The notes below the pieces were generated by a model, which did not search any database, was not told the DNA's origin, and saw nothing but the letters and a program-made list of their open reading frames with translations. A stretch of DNA of 21,860 nt. Source: CAYLUN01 sp964386865 (GTDB lineage Bacteria; Verrucomicrobiota; Kiritimatiellia; RFP12; UBA1067). Shown here piece after piece: positions 16,085 to 21,860 of this stretch (its first letter is position 1; the number at the start of each line of letters is the position of its first letter). The stretch spans positions 1 to 21,860 of the forward strand of contig CAYLUN010000085.1 in assembly GCA_964386865.1 (NCBI GenBank), in the 5' to 3' direction. Position numbers and translations under genes: made by a program.

Positions 16085-16392
16085 CGAGAGCGGCAAACGT
16101 GAGTCACGGCGGTGTACGGTGGGGGCGATGCCCCGTCCGCGCCCGCCTTTCGGCAAGCTCAGGACAAGCGGACGGCAGGGGCTGCCGTCCCTGCCAAGGG
16201 CCCTGCTCTACCGCCGCCGAACAGTATTTGGGCCGAACCACAAGGACGACACGGAGGTCGTCCTTCCAGCGCGAGGTGATTCGAAAAGAGTAGTCTCGCG
16301 TTGGGGCCCGCCTCCGTGCGGGCCGCCTGTTGACGGGCTACGACATGTTGCCCCAGACCATTTTCTGCGGTGGGATTACTGGCAGCGGCGTC
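16079..16392. other. Gene-free hairpin cluster between convergent genes
   Basis: No gene is convincing here. Four perfect stem-loops are packed into about 200 bp: GGGGC/GCCCC (16122-16134, 3-nt loop), a 9-bp stem GGACGGCAG/CTGCCGTCC (16170-16190, 3-nt loop), a 9-bp stem AAGGACGAC/GTCGTCCTT (16242-16265, 6-nt loop) and a 7-bp stem GGCCCGC/GCGGGCC (16305-16324, 6-nt loop). None is followed by a T-run. The cluster resembles a mosaic of dispersed palindromic repeats and may help end both converging transcripts. Confidence 0.65.
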
Positions 16393-17310
16393 CTATACCC
16401 TGCGCAGATGCGGGGCGAGGATGGCCGGGAACGCGTCGGCGAAGGGCGTGCGCTGGCCGATGCCGAGCCGCTCGAGGGCCGACGAGTCGAGGTGGCAGTC
16501 CTTGGGCCGCGGCGCGCCGGTCGGCGGCGCGGCGTCGGGGACCAGCCGTGCCGGGTCGAAGCCGAGCAGCGGTGCGTAGGCGAGCGCCATGTCGTACTTG
16601 GTCATGGGCTCGCTGCCGCTCCAGTGTAAGACGCCCTTGAAATTCGCGTCCGCTAGCCTGCGCTCGACCATCTGCCGCAGCACCACGGCCACGTCGGTCG
16701 TGTGGGTCGGGTAGCGCGTGGCCCAGTGCTCCATGGCGAGGCGCTCGCCGGGGCGGGCGCTGAGCATGTTCTTCGCGAGCACGGTCACCGGCGACTCGCC
16801 GAGTTCCTCGACCTCGCCGTACAGGATCGGCACGCGCAGGATCGCGGCGCCGCCGCCGGCCGCCTGCACGGCGTGCTCGCCGTCGAGCTTGCTCAAGCCG
16901 TAGGCGTTGATCGGGCAGGTGGGCGAGGCGGGGGTATAGGGCGGCTGGGTGCCGTCGAACACGTAGTCGCTCGAAATGTAGATGACGAACGCGCCGCGCG
17001 CGGCGGCCCACTGCGCGAGGGCGGCGGTCGAGCCGACGTTCAGGCGCCGCGTGCCCTCGGGATCCTTTTCGCTCACGTCCGGCCGGCGCTCCGCGGCGGA
17101 GTGGATGATCACGTCCGGCGCGAGGCGGTCGAGGAACGCGGGCAGGGCCTCGGGCTGCGAGAGGTCGACGCGCTCGAGGCCGGGCGCGGCGCGGCGGAAG
17201 GCCGTGCCGGTGACGGCCCAGCCGGGGACGGCGCGGCAGGCGCGCAGCACGGGGCGTCCGAGCAGGCCGGTTGCGCCGGTGATGAGGATGCGGGGGGCGG
17301 AGAAGTTCAT
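16393..17310 (-). CDS. RmlD/MAT2B-like extended SDR family protein
   Basis: The 305-aa protein has the NAD(P)-binding GATGLLG (12-18) and the SDR pair Y137-x3-K141 (YGLSK). Annotation pipelines would probably call it dTDP-4-dehydrorhamnose reductase (RmlD). However, several blocks match human MAT2B, the regulatory subunit of methionine adenosyltransferase, as I remember it: AAERRPDV (72-79), YISSDYVFDGT (111-121), ILYGEVEEL (162-170), HWSGSEPMTKY (229-239) and LGIGQRTPF (282-290). It ends at HLRRV without the extended tail of the human protein. No rmlABC genes are nearby, so a nucleotide-sugar role has no contextual support. It lies 57 nt behind the prenyl synthase and may share its transcript. 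A 15-bp direct repeat sits directly against its ATG in place of a Shine-Dalgarno. Confidence 0.88.
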   Translation of the reverse strand: MNFSAPRILITGATGLLGRPVLRACRAVPGWAVTGTAFRRAAPGLERVDLSQPEALPAFLDRLAPDVIIHSAAERRPDVSEKDPEGTRRLNVGSTAALAQWAAARGAFVIYISSDYVFDGTQPPYTPASPTCPINAYGLSKLDGEHAVQAAGGGAAILRVPILYGEVEELGESPVTVLAKNMLSARPGERLAMEHWATRYPTHTTDVAVVLRQMVERRLADANFKGVLHWSGSEPMTKYDMALAYAPLLGFDPARLVPDAAPPTGAPRPKDCHLDSSALERLGIGQRTPFADAFPAILAPHLRRV

Positions 17311-17341
17311 AAGTTCTAAAGTGCGAAAGTTCTAAAGTGCG
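17311..17341. repeat. 15-bp tandem direct repeat (AAGTTCTAAAGTGCG) against start codon
   Basis: Two identical 15-bp copies (17311-17325, 17327-17341) are separated by one base. Each is two related heptamers, AAGTTCT and AAAGTGC. The block starts at the base next to the ATG (17308-17310, minus strand) of the MAT2B-like gene. Confidence 0.85.
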
Positions 17342-17367
17342 GGAGCAGAGGGCGAGGGCGCGTTTGT

Positions 17368-18225
17368 TCAAGCGATGCGCGTGAGGAGGTCTTCGGCGAG
17401 CGCGGCGAGCGGGGCGGTGTCGCCGGGCAGCCCGGCGAGGGCCTCGACGGCCTGCCGCGTGTGGCGTGCGGCCCAGTCGCGGGCCTCGGCCTCGCTCATG
17501 ACGTCGAGGCAGGAGAGCTCGGGCTTGTCGTCCGCCTTCGCCTCGCCCGCGTCCAAAAGGTCGTCGATGATCTGGAAGGCGAAGCCGAGGTGGTCGGCGT
17601 AGGCCGAGAGGCGGACGAGGTCGGTCTCCGGCGCGCCTGTGGCGATGGCGCCGAGCCGCGCGGCCGCGCGGAAAAGGTCGGCCGTCTTGTGCTGGAATAC
17701 GTAGTCGATGATGGCGCGCGTCGGCGCGCCGGCGAAGCGGATGTCCTCGACCTGGCCTCCGATGACGCCGGCGGCGCCGGCGGCGGAGGCGAGCTCGGCC
17801 ACGAGGCGGGCGACCGTGCCGGGCCGGGCCTCCGGCGTGCGGGCGAGAGTCTCGAAGGCGAGCGTCTGGAGCGCGTCGCCGGCCAGGACGCCGAGCGCCT
17901 CGCCGTACTGGGCATGCACCGTGGGCTGGCCGCGGCGCAGCAGGTCGTTGTCCATGCAGGGCAGGTCGTCGTGGACGAGCGTGTAGGTGTGCAGCAGCTC
18001 CACGGCGCAGGCGGGGAACAGGGCCGCTTCGGCGGCGCCGCCGGCGGCCTCGGCCGCGGCGAGGCAGAGGATCGGGCGCAGCCGCTTGCCGCCGGAGAGC
18101 ACGGCGTGCCGCAGGGCCTCCGGGAGCGGGGCCGGGCGCGCGTCCGGGGCGGGCAGGCAGGCGAACAGGTGCCGTTCGACAAGCGCCTTGCGCGCGCTCA
18201 GATAGGTTCTCAAATCACACGTCAT
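17368..18225 (-). CDS. ispA: Short-chain polyprenyl diphosphate synthase (farnesyl/geranylgeranyl type)
   Basis: The enzyme condenses isopentenyl diphosphate with allylic diphosphates to make FPP or GGPP for quinones, carotenoids or undecaprenyl carriers. From ATG 18225 it is 285 aa, the usual size. The motifs are GGKRLRP (45-51), the first Asp-rich motif D86-D87-LPCM-D92 followed by LRRG, GGQVEDI (156-162), QHKTADL (178-184), and the second Asp-rich motif D221-D222-LLD225 after LGFAFQII. The segment after the second motif is shorter than in E. coli IspA, and the usual Lys-Thr-x-Pro element is not obvious (AKADDKPELSCLDVM). Chain length cannot be fixed from this. ATG 18225 is chosen over the open upstream frame because a -10 box ends 7 nt before it. 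The gene symbol is by family only. Confidence 0.9.
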   Translation of the reverse strand: MTCDLRTYLSARKALVERHLFACLPAPDARPAPLPEALRHAVLSGGKRLRPILCLAAAEAAGGAAEAALFPACAVELLHTYTLVHDDLPCMDNDLLRRGQPTVHAQYGEALGVLAGDALQTLAFETLARTPEARPGTVARLVAELASAAGAAGVIGGQVEDIRFAGAPTRAIIDYVFQHKTADLFRAAARLGAIATGAPETDLVRLSAYADHLGFAFQIIDDLLDAGEAKADDKPELSCLDVMSEAEARDWAARHTRQAVEALAGLPGDTAPLAALAEDLLTRIA

Positions 18226-18231
18226 GAGCAC

Positions 18232-18261
18232 AGTATAGTCGAGTCTGGCCGGGCCTGACAA
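18232..18261 (-). promoter_or_regulatory. Sigma70-type promoter placed for leaderless transcription of the prenyl synthase
   Basis: On the minus strand TTGTCA (18261-18256), an 18-bp spacer and TATACT (18237-18232) are followed by six bases and then ATG at 18225, exactly where +1 is expected. It has the same -10 sequence, spacer length and start geometry as the promoter at 9833-9862, and no Shine-Dalgarno. Confidence 0.72.
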
Positions 18262-18287
18262 GCGCGGGCGAACGGCGCGGGTGTGTG

Positions 18288-18411
18288 CAGCAATTCTAAT
18301 TAGGGTGGGACGCGCGCTGTGAGAAGGCCCTTGCTACAAACGAAAGCGCCTCGCTTTCGCAGGTTTGTAGTGGCGCCGTGAGGCGCGTCTTGGCCATAAT
18401 TAGAATTGCTG
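18288..18411. mobile_element. MITE-like palindromic element, 124 bp, 15-bp terminal inverted repeats
   Basis: Perfect termini CAGCAATTCTAATTA (18288-18302) and its complement (18397-18411) bound the element. Inside is a second complementary pair GACGCGC/GCGCGTC (18309-18315, 18383-18389). Within that lies a long hairpin: CTACAAAC/GTTTGTAG (18334-18341, 18363-18370) enclosing GAAAGCG/CGCTTTC (18342-18348, 18352-18358) with a 3-nt loop. It has no coding capacity, and I see no clear target-site duplication. The AT-rich termini contrast with the GC-rich surroundings. It sits between the divergent prenyl synthase and ilvE genes. Confidence 0.7.
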
Positions 18412-18429
18412 GGGTGCGCGAGTGCGTGC

Positions 18430-18457
18430 TTGCAACTTCCCGAAAATGCGCTATGTT
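18430..18457 (+). promoter_or_regulatory. Possible ilvE-recQ promoter
   Basis: TTGCAA (18430-18435), a 16-bp spacer and TATGTT (18452-18457) lie about 60 nt upstream of the ilvE ATG. The matches are moderate. Transcription from here would give a leader of about 50 nt containing the hairpin at 18485-18501. Confidence 0.4.
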
Positions 18458-18484
18458 AATCAGCTTGCTTACGGAGATATTGAA

Positions 18485-18501
18485 CGGGGGCGCATCCCCC
18501 G
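18485..18501 (+). promoter_or_regulatory. Leader hairpin touching the ilvE Shine-Dalgarno
   Basis: CGGGGG (18485-18490) pairs with CCCCCG (18496-18501) around CGCAT. The last G is also the first base of the GGAGG Shine-Dalgarno (18501-18505), so the stem ends on the ribosome-binding site and could modulate its access. Confidence 0.45.
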
Positions 18502-18514
18502 GAGGAACGGAGCC

Positions 18515-19528
18515 ATGCCAAACATCGACTGGAAATCCCTGGGGTTCAAATACCTGGATACGCGCTGCCACGTCCGCTACGTGTGGCGGGATGGCGCGTG
18601 GGACGCGGGCGAGTTGGTCGATTCGCCCTGCCTTAACATGCACATCGCGGCCACGTGCCTGCACTACGGGCAGGCGGCGTTCGAGGGCCTGAAGGCCTTC
18701 CGCTGCAAGGACGGCAAGGTCCGCGCCTTCCGGCCGGTCGACAACGCGCGGCGCATGGCCGCGACGGCGCGGCGCACCTGCATGGCTGAGGTTCCTGAGG
18801 CGATGTTCCTGGAGGCGGTCTCGCGGGTGATCCGCGCGAACGAGGACTACGTCCCGCCCTACGGCACGGGCGGCTCGCTCTACGTGCGGCCGCTGCTGAT
18901 CGGCACGGGCGCGCAGATCGGCGTGTCGCCCGCGCAGGAGTACACCTTCCTCGTGCTCGTCGTGCCGGTGGGCCCCTATTACAAGGGCGGCTTGCAGCCG
19001 GTGAAGGCGATCATCCTGGACGACTACGACCGCGCCGCGCCGCAGGGCGTGGGCGACGTGAAGGTGGCCGGCAACTATGCCGCCAGCCTGTACGCCCACG
19101 AGTATGCGAAGCACGCGGGCTATCCGGTCGAGCTCTATCTCGACGCGAAGGAGCACCGCTACGTCGAGGAGTTCGCGACCTCCAATTTCATCGGCATCAC
19201 GCGGGACAACCGCTACGTGACGCCCGACTCGCGGTCGATCCTGCCGAGCGTGACCAACAAGACGCTCAAGCAGATCGCGGCGGATATGGGCCTGGCCGTC
19301 GAGGTGCGCCCCGTGCCGTTCGAGGAGCTGCCGACCTTCGCCGAGATCGCCGCGTGCGGCACGGCCGTGGTGGTGACGCCCGTGTGCGAGATCGTGCGCG
19401 GCGACACGGTGATCAAAGTCGGCTCCGAGACCGGCTGCGGCCCGACGCTCCAGAAGCTGTACGAGGCGGTGCAGGGCATCCAGTACGGCGAGCGGCCGGA
19501 CGCGCACGGCTGGTGCGTCGAGATGTGA
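18515..19528 (+). CDS. ilvE: Branched-chain amino acid aminotransferase
   Basis: This PLP enzyme makes the last step of Leu, Ile and Val synthesis, transferring the amino group from glutamate to branched 2-oxo acids. From ATG 18515 it is 337 aa. The fold-type IV features are clear: YGQAAFEGLKAFR (51-63), YVRPLLIGTG, the PLP lysine K183 in DVKVAGNYAASL, the EEFATSNF segment (218-225), and SVTNKTLKQ in the phosphate-binding region. The GGN-like block and C-terminal TGCGPTLQKLYEAVQGIQYG place it in the BCAT type II group, shared by many bacteria and eukaryotes. GGAGG at 18501-18505 supports this start; the frame is open to 18422, but that part has no family similarity. The stop overlaps the recQ GTG by 4 bp. 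Confidence 0.94.
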   Translation: MPNIDWKSLGFKYLDTRCHVRYVWRDGAWDAGELVDSPCLNMHIAATCLHYGQAAFEGLKAFRCKDGKVRAFRPVDNARRMAATARRTCMAEVPEAMFLEAVSRVIRANEDYVPPYGTGGSLYVRPLLIGTGAQIGVSPAQEYTFLVLVVPVGPYYKGGLQPVKAIILDDYDRAAPQGVGDVKVAGNYAASLYAHEYAKHAGYPVELYLDAKEHRYVEEFATSNFIGITRDNRYVTPDSRSILPSVTNKTLKQIAADMGLAVEVRPVPFEELPTFAEIAACGTAVVVTPVCEIVRGDTVIKVGSETGCGPTLQKLYEAVQGIQYGERPDAHGWCVEM

Positions 19529-21714
19529 GCGAGCCTTGGACAGAGGAGCGGCTCCACCAGGAGCTGTCGAGGCACTTCGGCCACGCGGCGTTCCGCGACG
19601 GCCAGCGCGAGGCCGTGCAGGCCGTGCTCGAAGGCCGTGACATCGTGCTCGTGATGCCCACGGGCTCCGGCAAGTCGCTCTGCTACCAGCTGACCGCCCT
19701 GCTCCTGCCGGGCGTGACGGTCGTGGTCTCACCGCTGATCGCCCTCATGAAGGACCAGGTCGACGCGCTCGAACGCAAGGGCGTGCCCGCGACCTTTCTC
19801 AACTCCTCGGTGGACGGCGACGAGATGGCCTACCGGCTGGACGGCCTCCGCAACGGCCGCTACAAGCTGGTCTACGTGGCGCCGGAGCGGTTCCGCAACC
19901 GCCGCTTCGCCGACGCCCTCGCGCAGGTGACCGTCTCGCTTTTCACCATCGACGAGGCCCACTGCATCAGCCAGTGGGGCCACGACTTCCGGCCCGACTA
20001 CCTGAACCTGAAGGGCGTGATCGAGCGACTCGGGCCGGTGCGCGTGATGGCGGTGACGGCCACGGCCACGCCGGACGTGCGCGACGACATCGTCCGGCAG
20101 CTCGGCCTGGGCGAGGCGCCGCGCGCCGCGCCCGTGGTCGAGGTCACCGGCTTCGCGCGGCCGAACCTCTACCTCGCCGTGACGCGCTGCCCGACGCACA
20201 CGCACAAGTTCGCGCGCGTCGTGCAGCTGGCCGAGGCCTACCGCTGCGGCATCGTCTACTGCTCAACGCGCAAGATGGCCGAGCGCGTCTGCGCGATGCT
20301 GCAGGGCGACGGCTTCGCGCCGATCCTCTACCACGGCGCCATGGCCGACGGCGAGCGAACGGCCGCGCAGGAGCGCTTCATGTCGGACGCCGCGCCGATC
20401 GTGGTGGCGACCAACGCCTTCGGCATGGGCGTGGATCGCGGCGACCTCCGCTTCGTCGCGCACTGGGACATCCCCGGCAGCCTGGAGGCCTACTACCAGG
20501 AGGTCGGCCGGGCGGGCCGCGACGGCGCGAGCGCCTGGTGCGAGCTGCTGTTCAACTACGCCGACGTGGCCACGCAGCGCTTCTTCCTCGACGGCGCGAA
20601 CCCCTCGTTCGCCGACATCCTCGCCGTGTGGGAGGCGGTGCGCAAGGCCTGCGCCGACGGCGAGGTGACCTGCGCCGTTGACGAGTGGGCCAAGCGCGCG
20701 AAGGTGAAGAACGACATGGAGGTGCGCACGATCCTCGGGCTGATCGAGCGCGCGCGGCTGATCGAGCGCGAGGTGATGCCCGGCAGCCGCGCCTACACGA
20801 CGCGGCTGCTGCCCGACCCCGACCCGGCGCTGGCGGAGCTCAAGCGGCTCGCGGCGGGGCTGGGCGACAAGCGCCAGCTCGACGAGCGCAAGCTCGAGAC
20901 GCTGCTGCGCTTCGTGGACCACCCCGCGTGCCGCCACTCGTTCTTGCTCAGCTACTTCGGCGAGGGGGCGCACGGGCACGCGTGCGGCAACTGCGACCGC
21001 TGCCGGCGCAAGACGCCCGGGAAGGGCCTGCCGCCGGACGAGGCGCAATGGCTCGTGATCCAGAAGGCGCTGAGCTGCGTGGTGCGCATGAAGGGGCGCT
21101 TCGGCGCGCTGCGCGTGGCGCAGGTGCTGCACGGCGACCGTGACGAGACCGTGGTGCGGCACGAGCTGGACGCGCTGACCACGTTCGGCCTGCTCGCCGA
21201 CATGGCGGTGCCGCAGATCCGCGCCGTGCTCGACGCGCTCCAGGCGGAGGGGTGCCTGTCGGTCTCGCCCGACGAATACCGGCTGGTCGCGCTGTCGCCC
21301 AAGGGCCGGCAGGTGATGCTGCGCCAGTGTGACGGCTTCGCGCTGGCGTGGCCGACTCCCCGTAGTGTTTCCGCTCCTGTCCGTGCTCGTCCGTGTCCGT
21401 CCGTGCCAACCCCCTCTCCCGCTCCGTCCGCTGGAGGGCCGACCTCCGTGCCGGCCGCTGAACGGCCTGCCGCCGCGAGGCCGGGCGACGAGGAGCCCGA
21501 TCACGCGGTCGCGCTCCGGCTGCAGAAATGGGTGCGGCAGACGGCGGCGATTCAGAAGGTGCCGCCGTACCAGGTGCTTCACAAGGCGACGGTCGACGCG
21601 ATCGTTGCGGCCCGGCCGGCCTCCTTCGCCGAGCTGGAGGCCGTGAAGGGCATGGGGCCGGTCAAAGTCCAGCGTCACGGCCGCGCGATCCTCGACGCGG
21701 TGGCCGGAGCGTGA
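19525..21714 (+). CDS. recQ: ATP-dependent DNA helicase RecQ
   Basis: RecQ unwinds DNA 3' to 5' in recombination repair (RecF pathway) and at stalled forks. The 729-aa protein starts at GTG 19525, overlapping ilvE by 4 bp (GTGA). Helicase motifs appear in order: TGSGKS (46-51), DEAH (143-146), the TATATP motif III, YCSTRK, YHGAM, and NAFGMGVDRGD with the VGRAGRDG motif VI. The zinc-binding domain has C469, C487, C490 and C493, followed by the winged-helix RQC region. A complete HRDC domain closes the protein (about 661-729, PYQVLHKATVDAI, VKGMGP). A ~50-residue Pro/Ala-rich linker (about 610-659) between RQC and HRDC is encoded by repeat-like DNA. The pairing with ilvE has no obvious functional logic. 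Confidence 0.96.
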   Translation: MSEPWTEERLHQELSRHFGHAAFRDGQREAVQAVLEGRDIVLVMPTGSGKSLCYQLTALLLPGVTVVVSPLIALMKDQVDALERKGVPATFLNSSVDGDEMAYRLDGLRNGRYKLVYVAPERFRNRRFADALAQVTVSLFTIDEAHCISQWGHDFRPDYLNLKGVIERLGPVRVMAVTATATPDVRDDIVRQLGLGEAPRAAPVVEVTGFARPNLYLAVTRCPTHTHKFARVVQLAEAYRCGIVYCSTRKMAERVCAMLQGDGFAPILYHGAMADGERTAAQERFMSDAAPIVVATNAFGMGVDRGDLRFVAHWDIPGSLEAYYQEVGRAGRDGASAWCELLFNYADVATQRFFLDGANPSFADILAVWEAVRKACADGEVTCAVDEWAKRAKVKNDMEVRTILGLIERARLIEREVMPGSRAYTTRLLPDPDPALAELKRLAAGLGDKRQLDERKLETLLRFVDHPACRHSFLLSYFGEGAHGHACGNCDRCRRKTPGKGLPPDEAQWLVIQKALSCVVRMKGRFGALRVAQVLHGDRDETVVRHELDALTTFGLLADMAVPQIRAVLDALQAEGCLSVSPDEYRLVALSPKGRQVMLRQCDGFALAWPTPRSVSAPVRARPCPSVPTPSPAPSAGGPTSVPAAERPAAARPGDEEPDHAVALRLQKWVRQTAAIQKVPPYQVLHKATVDAIVAARPASFAELEAVKGMGPVKVQRHGRAILDAVAGA
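21379..21405 (+). repeat. GTCCGTG repeats with 10-bp period in the recQ linker region
   Basis: GTCCGTG occurs at 21379-21385, 21389-21395 and 21399-21405. A small stem-loop GGAGG/CCTCC follows at 21433-21447. This DNA encodes the Pro-rich linker before the HRDC domain of RecQ. Confidence 0.65.
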
Positions 21715-21860
21715 TGCGCGGCGCACCCGCGGGTTCTGGTTTCGGCGGGCTCGTAGCGCCCGCCGTACTGAACCGGGCAGACGAAACGCGATGCGTCCTG
21801 CGCCCGAGGGTGCAAGGTTGATTTTTTTGAGAAGTGCGATTTTTGTTCTTGTTTTCTCCG
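21715..21860. other. Downstream region of recQ, no gene seen
   Basis: Apart from hairpin repeat copy 3 (21741-21770), this stretch shows no convincing gene. From about 21820 the sequence becomes T-rich (TTGATTTTTTTGAG and further T-runs), unlike the rest of the window. That may mark a regulatory region for a gene beyond the edge. I see no intrinsic terminator stem before the T-run. Confidence 0.5.
21741..21770 (+). repeat. 30-bp hairpin repeat, copy 3
   Basis: It matches the complement of copy 1 (2901-2930) at 29 of 30 positions, with the same CGGCGGGC/GCCCGCCG stem. It lies 26 bp past the recQ stop codon. Confidence 0.85.

Noticed and set aside
16119..16640. Plus-strand frames across the hairpin cluster
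   Set aside because: They are Arg/Pro-rich, span stem-loops and run antisense into the MAT2B-like gene.
16393..17310. Confident assignment as dTDP-4-dehydrorhamnose reductase (rmlD)
   Set aside because: Motif blocks look closer to MAT2B, and no rmlA, rmlB or rmlC gene is nearby; kept as an RmlD/MAT2B-like SDR.

Overview
The window is uniformly GC-rich and gene-dense. It carries single-copy bacterial housekeeping genes (pyrH, frr, uvrC, recQ, ilvE, a short-chain prenyl diphosphate synthase) alongside gene types often enriched in polysaccharide-degrading members of the PVC superphylum: a Tat-exported Gfo/Idh/MocA protein, a secreted BNR-4 protein and an ADP-ribosylglycohydrolase/ribokinase/sugar-permease set. 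I infer a PVC-group bacterium (Kiritimatiellota, Lentisphaerota or Verrucomicrobiota). No rRNA gene or other taxonomic anchor is present to prove it.

Layout. (1) 1-2790, plus strand: the 3' part of a probable ADP-ribosylglycohydrolase, ribokinase (rbsK) and a DMT-superfamily sugar/ureide permease, which together look like a ribose/nucleoside scavenging locus. (2) 2791-3777: a less GC-rich patch with one small membrane-protein gene on the minus strand, flanked by inverted copies of a 30-bp hairpin repeat. (3) 3778-7170, minus strand: a short uvrC and a half-size ABC exporter. (4) 7304-9807, plus strand: pyrH, frr and a Pro/Ala-rich protein with a C-terminal membrane anchor, closed by a clear intrinsic terminator. 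(5) 9833-16078, plus strand: a promoter placed for leaderless transcription, then a five-gene operon of permease, ABC ATPase, permease, Tat-signal Gfo/Idh/MocA protein with degenerate active site, and secreted BNR-4 protein with lyase-like residues. (6) 16079-16392: a gene-free cluster of hairpins. (7) 16393-18225, minus strand: an SDR protein strikingly like eukaryotic MAT2B, and a prenyl diphosphate synthase behind a second leaderless-type promoter. (8) 18288-18411: a MITE-like element with 15-bp terminal inverted repeats. (9) 18515-21714, plus strand: ilvE overlapping recQ by 4 bp. (10) 21715-21860: a third copy of the hairpin repeat and AT-rich sequence.

The most unusual signal is not a gene. 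Most transcription-unit edges carry a short degenerate array with a period of about 7 bp. The word differs at each locus (GAACGTT, GGTTCAC, AGGTTAC, GTCGGCA, GAAACTA, AAGTTCT/AAAGTGC, GGCTGTT, CCGCCCT). The arrays sit on stop codons or directly against start codons, where a Shine-Dalgarno sequence would normally be. I see no CRISPR array, tRNA, rRNA, prophage or transposase gene.
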